Shown here: positions 47,901 to 58,788 of the stretch, piece by piece
Numbering within the stretch: position 1 is the stretch's first letter
How the letters are laid out: each line of letters opens with the position of its first letter
NCBI GenBank assembly: GCA_008704415.1
Contig: VXIS01000054.1
Coordinates: 1 to 64,000, forward strand
Length of the DNA stretch: 64,000 nt
Direction of reading: 5' to 3'
DNA from: Sphaerosporella brunnea
Taxonomy: Eukaryota > Ascomycota > Pezizomycetes > Pezizales > Pyronemataceae
Notes under the pieces: generated by a model
What the model was told of the DNA's origin: nothing
Database searches by the model: none
What the model saw: the letters and a program-made list of their open reading frames with translations, nothing else
Made by a program: the position numbers and the translations under genes

Positions 47901-49488
47901 GATCGCACCAGCTCTGGATTATCATATTCGATACTGTGAAGAAACAGTACTCGCTGGTCTCCGCCAGCACCGATGTTACCTTCCGCAGCTGGTGGTGCTG
48001 GCGCCAACGGGAAGCCGTGCGAATACGTCGTAGTTGTGTCGTCGTCCTCGGTATAGTATGTGTTGCCCGACATCCTGTATCCCGTGTGCTGCCGCTGCTG
48101 GTCCGGGACCTGGTACTGTTGCGAGTTTACATCTGGAAGCCCCCTGATGTTTTGTACGGTGGAAATTGAAGGCTTCCTACCGACGGAAGACTTGCTAGGA
48201 AGTCTCTGATGTCCTCTACTACCGTTATCTGATGGTGTAGGCAGCCCGGCGAAGCTGGCGATGGTGCGTGGCGTCTCCAGAACCACCGATGGCGTACCTA
48301 GCTGCATGGAAACCTGTTCCCTCTTGTGTTCCTCCTGCTGCTGATATGCTTGCGAATCTAGACGTGTACGTTTCTGCTTAGCTGTTTGTCGAGAGGCAAT
48401 ATTCGATCCCGGGTTTCCCCTGCGGTGTTCGTTGGTCACCAATACACCCGCCGAAATCATTGGCCCAGAAATGTTAGCCATACCGCCCGCGTGTGATGGG
48501 AACCGAGTTTCCACCAGTGACGGAGCCCAGGCCACCATGGTGCCCGGGTGCACTATCGGCTGACCAATGATATTCCGGAACAGTGTGGAGTTCGTCTGGC
48601 GACCATCCGTAAATGTCGATTTGCTAAGGGACTCCACATCAGGTTTTACACGATGCTGCTGAGGTTGCGATGCGTCCGAAGCCAGTCTCTGCATGCGTCC
48701 ATTACCAACCGATGGGAACTCCCCTGCTCCGGCGCGCCTGTTTTCCTCCTCCCCCTCGCCCGGCGTCAACAGCGCCTCCGGGTAAGCCCTTAACAATGCA
48801 AGCAGTATTCCCAGCGTGATGATTGTCGGAACCAATCTGGCAAAAATGTTTCCGGCACGCAGCTGAAAGGGTGCGGTGGAAATGGACCAGGCAGCCGCTG
48901 CTGTCACTACCATCACTAATCCTCCTGCCTGTTTTTGTGCCCTCCATGCTACCCATGCCCTTACTACTGATATAGCCATCAACACTCCATCGAAGCACAG
49001 CTGAGTGATCCCCAGTGCGGGTGCATGGCCTGTAGGGAAGCATATGGGCATGAAAGTGCTCCGCGTGAATCCGACCACCACCGCTCCGATGGTGACCCGC
49101 AGGGCAATCAAGATGAATAGGACTGCGCGCTGTCCGTTATTGTGGATTGGCCGGTGCACCGAAATGAGTATGAGTGCCAGGAATGCGGTGCGCGAGGCTT
49201 GATCAGCCAGCGCTGTGAACACAGCGGCTACCGAGCATGGTTGTGGGGTTGTCACGATAAATGTTGTAAATTGTAGCGTTGACCATAGGATCAGGGAGAT
49301 TATGAATAGGGTATACGTGAGCTGAAATGGTTGGCGCAGGCTTTTCAAGTGCTTGGAGACATGTGAAAGCAGAATATTCAGCGCGGTTGAGCATATGGTG
49401 CCGCTGATAGTGTTAGTGAGCTGGCCCTATGGGCAGTGGCGGTGACTTACAGGCCAAAGGCGATGGACAGAACTCCTGTTAATTCCAT
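39166..49488 (-). CDS. giant seven-helix membrane protein with Leu-Trp repeat tail
   Basis: Three exons: 49488-49451, 49403-44545 and 44396-39166, 3375 codons plus stop. Intron 1 (47 nt) has GTAAGT, a CACTAAC branch site and TCAG. Intron 2 (148 nt) has GTATGT, GCTAACG and CTAG. Phases match and the summed length divides by three. Residues 1-215 contain seven hydrophobic segments, including LTGVLSIAFGLGTICSTALN, TLFIISLILWSTLQFTTFIV and PTIITLGILLALLRA, with short loops. A disordered tail of about 3100 residues follows, with PPPPPPPP, EEEEEEEE, poly-Ser and poly-Ala tracts, a conserved-looking segment (EANQQENQWKGMRKTLVLRD), a SILR...RRVTF pair, and more than sixty LW dipeptides. The last exon holds about twelve ~115-residue units. 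I recall similar seven-helix/LW proteins in other Pezizomycotina with no known function. It is not a recognised GPCR class; location and role are open. Confidence 0.85.
39570..43900 (-). repeat. coding array of ~12 LW repeat units
   Basis: Each unit of about 115 residues runs in this order: VGGRLWTA, then SPLWTKETAxRTTxAIPERV, then PRKxSxDLPKAxGSLW, then RDVVVKKGKVVVSxxLW, then PVxRxSxSSRTL and an acidic or basic spacer leading to KVEVKVGGRLW. Thus each unit has four LW motifs in fixed order. Twelve VKKGKxV-type segments can be counted, the first and last diverged. DNA copies are imperfect, so the array is not very recent. Confidence 0.85.
44884..44930. repeat. in-frame (CTG)n microsatellite
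   Basis: About fifteen CTG units on the plus strand, inside exon 2 of the giant gene, read as AGC on the coding strand and give a poly-Ser run. A smaller related AGC/GCA run at about 44691-44706 encodes Ala. Confidence 0.9.
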
Positions 49489-51131
49489 CTTGGATTGTCG
49501 AAAGCGTGGCTTCGATATACGTCCTGAGCGTGAATAATACCGTAACCAACCGGCCTGCGGTATACCGGTAGGCAGGCTTTTGGAGAGAATGAAGATAGCA
49601 AAGAGCCTGTCCCTGATATTACAAGCGCGGCGTTAGGAGGGATATGTACTCTGTGATGTACCTGTTAACTGTATTCACTCGGGAAACATTTACTTTGGCC
49701 AAGTTTCGACACTCACAAATCACGGTATTAAAGCAGTCCGTAACCAGCCAGCTGTGCGGTAACGAAAAAAACAAAATAAAATAGATATTCACAGAATAAT
49801 AGGACACAGAAGAGAAGGTGCAAACGGAAGAAGATCCTGCACTGTCACTGACTGGCAGCTGAGTGCAATCAACCTTCCAGCGGTCGGGTAGGTGTTGGAG
49901 CGGGGGAGGAGGAAAAGAGTGGAGAAGTGGGGAGAGGGGTGCAAAGCGGTTTTCTTCTTCGCTCAGTGCCTCTTCCTCTGCACCAGGAGGGCGCGAGAAG
50001 AAACACGATACCATGATCCCATTGGGTTATGGCACTGCAGACAGGGTCTTGCGCTTTTCGAAACGGTGGGTCTTTAAAACCAAGACTCCTTCTGCCTTTG
50101 AATTCACTGCTTCTAGCAGTTCCAGAGGGGGGCCATGTCTCGAATGTCTTCGATCTTGGGCTTGTGAATGTCCGAAGCCTGCCAGGAGTAGACAATTCTC
50201 AGTTCGCAACCAAGCGGCCGGGACTGTCGCCCGTGCTTTCGGCATCAAAAAGGATGGAGCCATGGGTTTTGATGCACGTAGCACGATTTCTCTTGCATTC
50301 TGCAACGATTGTATCATTGTAAGCATAACTTGTTGCGAGGTGTTGCCTCTTTAGCGCAAGCGCCGTGTTTCAAGTGGTGGCTGTTAGACGCAGTTCGGGT
50401 TTCCTCTGGGTTTCAGTTGGTGGTGGTGATGGAACCACCGGTGGATCCATGGAGTTTTGCACAGTATCCTCGCGAGCGAAGTCCTTGGGGCTCGAATCAA
50501 AGTTCTTGGATGACAGATAGTTAACAGACGACAGCACGTCACGGCGGCAGTGGCACGTGCATAAGTATTTATGCGATATCGTCATCATATCGATCTGTGG
50601 AAGCGAGCGTCCTAGTCTGTAGGCCACCTGTGGCTCCCCGGTAGCTGACTAACAGTCTACAAAGACACCTCCTTCGGGACTACCGCATAAACTCGCGAAC
50701 AAGAGACTGGGGCTAAGTCACTGCGCCATGTGGCAAAGTCACTAAGCCTACATGGCGCAGTGACTTAGCCCAGTCTCTTGTTCGCGAGTTTATGCGGTAT
50801 CTTCCCACGATCTCGCCTCGACGCCCTTTGTACCCTCCCATTTTTGGCAAAGCGCTCTGCGTCTTGTATCCCAAGCCCACTCTTCACTATCTCCAAGCCC
50901 TTGGCCCCACCTCAGGTCTTGGAATCGCTGCAGTTGCGGAGAGGAAATGCATTACGGGATGTCCAGGCTGGTCTGCCAACTGGAGTGGATTCTGCCCGGT
51001 GTTAGTTGTAGCGGAGGGTGGAAGCCGGAGGGTGATGGCATTGTGTTCTTTTATACCAGCTTGACGCGGCTAGATCTTGGGTTAGGGCTACCACATCTCT
51101 GTCACCACCACCACCACCACCACCACCAAAC
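49489..51131. promoter_or_regulatory. divergent intergenic region between the giant gene and RMI1
   Basis: 1.6 kb between two divergent start codons, so both promoters should be here. It contains the large inverted repeat at 50681-50799, a GGGTTAGGG sequence near 51079 and a (CAC)n run at 51106-51127 in the probable RMI1 leader. No gene was seen. Confidence 0.5.
50681..50799. repeat. near-perfect 50-bp inverted repeat with 20-nt spacer
   Basis: The left arm (50681-50730, from TACCGCATAAACTCGCGAAC to CACTGCGCCATG) is the reverse complement of the right arm (50751-50799) except for one extra G in a G-run. The spacer is 20 nt. Both arms end in TA, so the structure reads as TA-CCGCATAAAC...GTTTATGCGG-TA. 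That would fit a foldback MITE with a TA target duplication, but it is also a strong cruciform or RNA hairpin. Pairing stops abruptly at the outer TA. It lies about 330 bp upstream of the RMI1 start codon. Confidence 0.92.
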
Positions 51132-51854
51132 ATGGCTCCACCCTCCGCAACACCCATCCCCTCGATTGATAACCTCCTCCGAGCGCTCTCGACTCAATAC
51201 AATCTCCACGCGCGGCCCAGCGTGCTGCAAGTACTGCTAGCACAGCTGCAACAGCTTCCACACCCGCCTCCCGCGCGCGCTCTCGTCGAGACGCTGAGAT
51301 TCCGGCTCCTTGCCTCCGACATCACGACTTCTCTGCAGCCATACGCAAACCTCTGTCTCCCGCCCAATCTCCCGCAATCCGCCCCGCAGGCTATGGCACT
51401 CTCCGCCGACGGCATCGTAGTGCAAGTCCTCGACATCGTCGACGTCACTAGCTCCCGCAGCGATTCGTTGGAGCGCTTGGAGATGGTGGAGCGTGGGGAG
51501 GCGATGCGCGGGCGTGAGATCATTCGGGTCGCCCCAGGAGAAGCGGATGGGGGCGGGGAAGCGGCCGTGGGGGCTAGGAAGGGCGACGGGGGCATGCACA
51601 AACTGGTTCTGCAGGATGCCGCGGGGAGACGGGTTTACGCATTTGAATTGGCACCGATTGCGGGCGTGAAGGTGGGCATGAGCATCGGTGCGAAAATGCT
51701 GTTGAGAGGGTGCACGGTTGCTAGGGGATTGGTGCTATTGACGCCGCAGACGGCGACGGTGTTGGGTGGTAAGGTGGAGGCGCTGCACAAGGTGTGGTTG
51801 GATGGGAGAAAGCAGGAGTTGAAGGATGAGATCGAAGCGTTTAAGAGGGATTAG
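51132..51854 (+). CDS. RMI1: RecQ-mediated genome instability protein 1 (RMI1)
   Basis: Single exon, 240 codons plus stop. The N-terminus has the helical region seen in fungal RMI1 (SIDNLLRALSTQYNLHARPS). The rest is the OB-fold, ending in the diagnostic stretch MSIGAKMLLRGCTVARGLVL, then LTPQTATVLGGKVEALHKVW. RMI1 binds the RecQ helicase (Sgs1/BLM type) and topoisomerase III in the nucleus and helps dissolve double Holliday junctions. The length is that of the short yeast and fungal form without the extra C-terminal OB-fold of animals. A Gly/Glu-rich insert (APGEADGGGEAAVGARKGDG) interrupts the OB-fold. The ATG sits directly after a (CAC)n leader ending CCAAACATGG, a good fungal start context. 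Confidence 0.9.
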   Translation: MAPPSATPIPSIDNLLRALSTQYNLHARPSVLQVLLAQLQQLPHPPPARALVETLRFRLLASDITTSLQPYANLCLPPNLPQSAPQAMALSADGIVVQVLDIVDVTSSRSDSLERLEMVERGEAMRGREIIRVAPGEADGGGEAAVGARKGDGGMHKLVLQDAAGRRVYAFELAPIAGVKVGMSIGAKMLLRGCTVARGLVLLTPQTATVLGGKVEALHKVWLDGRKQELKDEIEAFKRD

Positions 51855-52513
51855 AGGTGCGTCATAGCAGCTGGGACATGGGACAAGGCGCCGGAAGAGT
51901 TCTCACATGAGGCAATCACCCAGTCCTTCGGAGATGATCGCGGTCGCGACATTAACTCTTAGGAAAGGCTAGACTAACGGCGAACAAAGTTTGGTGGGGC
52001 GTGCCCAACCCACTTGAGGAACGGACCTGATCAAAGCCGCGGGATGTACGAGCAGAGCAGCATTCGCAGTATACAATTCCTGCGAGCGGATAACTACTGC
52101 ATCACACTACATAGACAGCTCTACCTAATGTGAATACCCATTCTTCCTAAGCCCCGCCAAAGGACATGACTTATTATGCGCTCCTTTTCTAGAAATGAAT
52201 TCTCTGGTTGAGGAGGTGAAATTGCCAGCTTGCTCACAACACCGGCTTATTGATCAAATGGCAACCCACTTGACCAACATTCATTCTGGCCCGAACGGTA
52301 GAACAAGTTACTCAGCAGGGGGAGTTGACAGCCAACGTGACCGGCAGGATAGAACGTACATCAACATCCGAGTTGACTTTAAACAACAGACTTTGCATCT
52401 TCAACGGCCACTAGAGTACTGAAAGAGCATAAATACCCCCCGCCCTCCCTCCTACAAACTACCAACCATCACCCCACAAATAGCAGCCACCCCCACAAAA
52501 CCAACAACTCAAA
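51855..52513. promoter_or_regulatory. intergenic region with TATA-like element
   Basis: 659 bp between RMI1 and the small gene. Near the right end a CATAAATACC element (52428-52437) lies 77 bp before the ATG, followed by a C/A-rich leader typical of expressed fungal genes. Otherwise nothing was seen. Confidence 0.5.
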
Positions 52514-52765
52514 ATGCCAGCCTCAAACGACAACAACAGCAAGTTCTTGAGCGGCCTGATGGGAGTGTTGCGGTTCAACAAAAAGCGCAAGCAGAAGCAG
52601 GAACAGAAAAGGCTGGAGGCGGAGGCGGAGAAGCGGAGCGTAGAGGAGTTTTTGTCTGTGGGGGTCCATAGGGTTGAGGCAGCTGCTCGGCAGAAGGAGG
52701 AGGATCCCGTTTCAAAGGGTCCCGTTCCAAAGGAACGCGTTTTGAAGGTGCGGTTTGCTGAGTGA
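52514..52765 (+). CDS. small basic hypothetical protein (83 aa)
   Basis: Single exon, 83 codons. Support comes from context rather than homology: a strong start (CTCAAAATGCC), a CA-rich leader of the fungal type, and a TATA-like CATAAATACC 77 bp upstream. The protein starts with a short hydrophobic and Gly segment (FLSGLMGVLRF), then a highly basic helix (NKKRKQKQEQKRLEAEAEKR), an amphipathic region, and a basic end (KERVLKVRFAE). The helix could be a short coiled coil or nuclear signal. No family was recognised and a function is not proposed. Confidence 0.55.
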   Translation: MPASNDNNSKFLSGLMGVLRFNKKRKQKQEQKRLEAEAEKRSVEEFLSVGVHRVEAAARQKEEDPVSKGPVPKERVLKVRFAE

Positions 52766-55700
52766 TCCGGATGGCCGGGGGGTGGGGATGAGAGGCGTTG
52801 CTATTGATGTGTAGTTGGTATGGTTTTTCTTATCTGACGTTTATATGAGAAGTTTGCCAAGATGTGAGATGGGCCGAGTGATATCCAATGAGGAAAAAAC
52901 CGGGACGGACCAGACTTTGCAAACATGCTCTGGAGGCGTTCTATCTCCAACGCCTCACCTCACTGACTGTACACGCTAACACTCCACTCCCCTTTAAACA
53001 GCGCATAAATGCAAACAATGAACGGATTGGGCTGGGCAACCTCGGCTCTATCTAACCAATCCTCACTTGTTTCCACAACCATAACTTATAGCTTTGGTGC
53101 AGAAAGTCCTGCACCGAAACCAACAAGAAGCTACGCGGGCTTTGCTTTGCTATGTATCTACCGGAGAAAATGCCTGAAGGATTAACCTTTTCAGAAAAGC
53201 AAGAACGCTTCTACCAACTCGAAATGGGAAATCATTGGGGCATAATTCCCATTCTCACACCAGCTGGAGATGCGGAGTTCCAACATTGGATAGGGGGCCA
53301 GACAAACTCAATGTGACCGTTGGTTGTGTTGATATACCCTAGAGCCAACGCAAGGGAGGCTGTAATAGTGATATTTAATGATCACGTCATAGAGTATCAC
53401 CCGACGGTCCTCCAATACCCGCAGTAGAGTAGTACCTATGAGCCGTTTATTATTAGACCATGGAGAGCGTGACATGACTACGGCTACCACCCCGAGGATC
53501 CCCCCGCCCAACAATTCCAGGAATGCATGATTGTGCACTATACTCTGTACTCTGTACTCGCACAGAGCAAGTCCATGTGAGAGATCATGTGCGACTCCGA
53601 ATATTACCAGCGCTCCACAAACGATTACTTTACGCCGCCTGCTCACACACATTCACATGCGGATGGCGTGGCGGGCGCCTGTCTGTCTAGGGGAGGCGTT
53701 CTAGAACTCGAGTACAGACCCGATGGATCTAGCACAACATTGATTCGCAAACGGTCGGTTTCATGCTCACTCGCTGTTGGACGACGGACTTTGCGGCCGA
53801 GAATCTTGCAGGGCGTGGTAGTTGCACCGCAGTTTCCTCATGATCCTTCACCGGTGCCCTCGTGTGATCAGTTGTGAAATATCTTCAACGTTACAGCCGC
53901 AGCCGAGATCCAATAATGTAGAGTATGAGGTAAGGTATGTGTGGTACACAGAATCTAGAACTGGAATATGATCTGACCCTTCAAACACCGACATGGTGGA
54001 TAATTTCCGGTACGTTGGTAAGAGTTCCCAGGAAGGACATATTAAATGGGTCACCTACAAGGGATTTGTGGCCAGTGACGGAGCTGTGTGCTTCAACTTC
54101 TACATAGGAGGAGGAGCGGGCAATCGCGATACATAACAGACTGTAGCCACTCCTGCTGCTCATACTCCTTCTCCTCTTCCCCTTCCGCTTCTCCTTCTTT
54201 CCCCCCCCCCCCCCGGGTTTGCGCGTCGTGTGTAACTTGTTTCCTTTCCTTAAAAGAGCCGCAGACCCCAGCAGTAGGCTTGTTTCTACGGGGTAGCACA
54301 GTCTCTCTTTTATATATGCCATGATCGCATGCAGTCGAATACAATATGATTAAAACAAAAAAGAAGGGATCTATGGCCCTGTGGGACAATGTTTGTGTCA
54401 CCGTCCAATGCTGTTTCCGTCTGTCTCCTCCGACGACTTTCAAGCCGTCATCGTGCATACTTTAAAGTCGCTCGTCATGCGTACGCTGTTGTGGGTTTAA
54501 AAGAGAGAGTACAGGGAGTACAGGGAACCAATTGCCGTGAACTCTCCAACCGCCGTCCTCGTACAGCCAGCCGTACCCCGGATTCAGCACGGCGTGCTTC
54601 TGACAGTTGGCAGCTGCAACGCTTAGTTGTGTATCCAACTGCAAAACTCCGCTTCGGAGGACAGAGCACAGAGCACATCCCTTGAACCGAGGATATAGTT
54701 GCAACGGTTTGATTTTTGTGGTGCCTTCTCTGATGTCGGCACGAGTTTACTTGCATCATCGGCAATCATGCGGGTTTTCAGCCTATGCCGATCCCTTTAC
54801 CCGATTCTGGAGACGAAACTTATTTGTTTAGCGTTTCTCTGTGGTGGTTGCATGTTGGTTCGCACTGCCTAGATCTTTAGCCCTCCCGTGCATCGTTCAA
54901 AACATGGCGTCGAGATCCTGTCAGGAGCTGGGAAACGTCTCTGACTCTGAGTAATTTCTTGGCAGACTTGATGGTAGGCGTAGCTTGAAAAGTCGTCGCC
55001 GAAGGGACTCTTTTCCCCAGCGCCTTCCGAGGACGGCAGGTACATGCAGCAATCCGGATATCGAGGACTTGAAAAAGAAAAAAAGTTCGGTGCTGAGGAG
55101 ATTGCGGGACCCTAAGCCTCTAGCTCCAAACATTAGTTTCGTATCCGACGATAAAGAAATATCCGAAGGAGTGGGCTCTGAAGCCTGCAGCGCCCTGCCG
55201 AGCGCCCTTTGACTGGTTTCCCACTCGCCAGACACTCAATATGGTGAATCGCAAGGCAAGCGGCCACGACTAGCAAACGAAGGACTCGGCCCGGGTCTGA
55301 AGGGAGTATGTAGTTGGGTGGTCTCGTTATGTCAAGTACACCCGCTGGAAGTTGAGGAAGTGCGGGCATGGCTCCATCGCCACTTGAGCCCAACATCGGA
55401 TTTCACGGTCTTTTTATTACCTAACTAGAGGTCAGCTCCTCAGCGTTGATTATGAGCTCGATGCTGCGCGCGCAGACTGCCCAGACGGAGACATCGAGGT
55501 TGTAAATCCAGCTGGGTCCGTGCGAGCGGCATCACCAGGTCTTGTCCACTCAGGACTTCGTTTAGGCGCATATTTGTCTCGAACTCGCGATGCTCATGCT
55601 CGCCTAACAGGCCCACGTTCGATCTTTTGCCGCTCGCGCGTTAGCTCTGATGCATCGTGGGATGGGCGTGCGCAACCCGAGTCCATGGCGCTGCTGCAGC

Positions 55701-58700
55701 AGAGACAACTGCCCGATGTTGACATTCAGACTGCAGGAATACCTGTCGTCGCCTCAAATTACTTACATCCCAAGGTGCGGGGATGTGCGTGCCCTCTTTT
55801 CTCTACTTCCGTCATGTTTCTTTGCGGCAGCAATGATCATCATCGTCCGATGTCAAACTGTGTTGTGTACCACTTTACTTCAACTCCACGGTACTTATGT
55901 AGTATGGGTACCTGTGTGTACCGATCTGAGTACTGATTTTGTCGACTCGGATGCTATCCAGTTGCAACGTGTAGTGTTCATGTAACCAACAATCTGGATG
56001 GACTTTCTGTTTTCCGTCTTATATTTTCCGGCCTCCGATAGTTATGCGGAAAGATAGGTAACATCGTGGAACAGAGCTCGAAGTCAAAAGCCGAAAGAAA
56101 AAACTCAGACTTATCTCTGAATATCAAAAGTCCGCGGCGAACAAGCTACAATAGCATAGAGGTGGACACGGCAAAGAAAGCAAGCGCAGCACTCGGGAAC
56201 AGATGCTGCTTGCCTCATCGATGTCGCTTCGCGATCATCACCTGAACGCCCTCTGTTGGCGGCTCCTAGCCATACCCGAGATCTGCTGACCCCCTCGGTA
56301 GGTAGGCAACGCAAGTACGAGCGCCCGTCCTGCAACCAGCCAAACCGGCCAACTGATCCGCCGAAAGAAGCAGCATTTCCGCCCTCCTGCCCCGCACTCG
56401 AGTGCAACTTTATCGCAGCGGAAGCGTTTCCAACTGGACCTTGTTATCGCTGTATAAATAGCCAAACTTTTTTTTCGTGTATGTAGATATGGGGGAATGT
56501 TTCCGGCCCGCGAAGGCCTAGATCGAAATTAGCCCGGCCAGCACTCCTTTCAGCCCGCCGTTGCTGGTTCGGATACTCCCCGCACCTGCAGGGGCGGGGA
56601 ATGCGGAGTGTGCTTGTTGCTTACCTAATAAAATTACCGACTCTCGGAATCTGGACGAGGAAAACAACTGTGCATTGAAAACACAACGGAGGGTGGGGGT
56701 TTACCAGCTATCAGTCCACAAAAATGAAGCCCGACCAGAAGACTGAGTTTTCATCAAGGGTCAGTTCTACAACCTTGGAACACAAACTTGGAAATTCGTG
56801 CAAAGGAGCCCGCCAGAAAAAACCGCAAGATGAAAAAGCGTAAAGTTAGTGCTCTGTTTCTGTACTTTTCGGCTGTCCCCATTTCGTGGCCTCTTTGCTT
56901 CCCATTGCTTCTTGTGTTGTAATGAGTCCGGATACTGTAGATGAACGTTTCCTCCCGAACCTCATTTCCATGTTTGTTGAGACGTGGGGGTGCCTGTTCA
57001 AACGGAATCTCAACAGAGAAATGTTTTGGGGGCACGTGGCCGGCGCTGGGTTATTGTTTCAAACATATCTACCGACGGACGGTGGCGGCGGCTTTCTCGG
57101 AATTGGAAGAAGCAGTGGTCACCTGGTACTGTTGTTTGATGACTTGTATCCCGCAGGGTAGTCCCCAGCCAATCTGCCTGCTAAGGTGATCTCCTGTCCG
57201 CTCTTCCGTGAGGTTTGGCCGAGCCGCTGCTGTGTGGAGACGCGGGCTTTCCGGGGTTCTCGTTTTATTTACCACGTGGTGAATCGCATGCGCGAGCTGG
57301 CAATGCTTCCAAGTGGATGAGACATCCACAAATATTAACGGCCAAACAAATGTGGGCAGACATCTGCCGTGACCCCAGCTTTGTTCGTTGTTTCAGCCAA
57401 CAGCATTGGAGAGAAACCGAACCTGGCAATTCGAGTTCTCTGGGACAATCTGGGTAGAAGTGCCGGTGATGACGCCGACATCACAGTGTGTCTGTGTGCA
57501 GCCTAAGGCGTCCGTGTAGGTAGAATACCCTACTCGAGAGCATAGCGATACTTTGCAGTTGGAGAAATCCACAGAGCAAGCGGAGTGCAGCGAAAAATGC
57601 TATTCGGTGGCCATCGCCAAATCCAGTACGTATTGCCAAGCACTCCGAATCTAGAAGTCAGTACGCAAGTCTCCCCAAGCGTATATAATAAGTACCACCA
57701 TTGCCAACCAGCTTTCGTGATGAATTCAACGGAGAACAAGGGAGAAGAAATTGAATAGGGATCCACGGGCGACTAAAGAAGGCTGGGAGGTCCCAGGTGA
57801 CGAATGCGAACCACGATTAACGTTGTGTGTGTATCAAGAGAGGGATTGGCCTGCTTGCGGCGGCGGCGGCGGCGGGCTTTTGGTTGGGCATCGGTAGCCT
57901 GGGCTTTGTTTGGGCTGGCTGGCTGGGATAAGCACAGTGGGCGGGGCTGCACATCTCCATGATGTTTGTACGAACCCAAAAGAGCGAGGGCGCAGAAGTA
58001 CTTAGTTTGGCGACGAACACTGACCGACAAGGGCAGGGCTCGAGCACATCAAACTGCGCGACACGGAGGTTGCCTCTCCCAAGTCGCTTTCCATTGACTG
58101 TTCCAGAAGTCTACTTTATCCGGACAACTCCAAATTCGAGGAGAGGAGACCACTCGCGAGCGTTTTTTTTTTTTTTTTTTTCCGGGGGAACAGAGGAAGG
58201 GAAGTGCTGGGCTGCTCCTCGCAAGCCCAGCATCCAGTATCCCCCAACTTCGCACACCGCAGGGTAGGTGATGATACTTGTTGAAGAGGACTCTACATAC
58301 CTGCACGGTACATCCCTCCGCCTCCTCCTCCTCATCCCCCCCCCCTCCCCTTCCACCGCTTCCTCCTCCTCTTCCTTAGGTGCTATATCGTATCGCCTCT
58401 AGCTGGCCGCTGCTGCTGCTGGCCGGTGAAGGGAAAGGAGGGCTAGTCGAGGCCGCCTTAACTGCTTTAACACTACTACAACCGTCGTCCGCGGACACTA
58501 GAGTGCTCGCTCTTGCTTTTGCTTACCTATACTTCCTCCTCCCCAGTTCTACTTCAACCTTCACTTCTCTTTTTTTTTTTTTTTTTGCTTCTTTCTTCTC
58601 CACCTCTCTGCGCACCCCGAGTGCTTCTCTTCCGGTCCCGCTTCGGGCTCTCGCTCGTTCCCTCCATTCTCTCTTTTCGTTTCGTCTTGTGTGGTTGTCC

Positions 58701-58788
58701 TCCAGACACCTCACCGTTCGTTGAAAATTTCGCTGCTATTGGCCGCCGCCGAACTCGGAGCGGCGCAACAACCCTCGAGTGTTTTTCA
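52766..58788. other. 6-kb gene-free region
   Basis: No supported gene. It contains small hairpins (for example TTTGGTGCAG against CTGCACCGAAA near 53092-53118), C-runs (54198-54214), and T-runs and CT-rich sequence at 58160-58180 and 58500-58680. The last 400 bp, CT- and TC-rich, are the probable promoter and leader of the AreA-like-domain gene. Open frames are short and without recognisable motifs. Confidence 0.5.

Noticed and set aside
55560..55660. Possible minus-strand tRNA or tRNA relic (GCGAGTTCGAGAC)
   Set aside because: No cloverleaf with paired acceptor and anticodon arms could be built around the T-loop-like motif.
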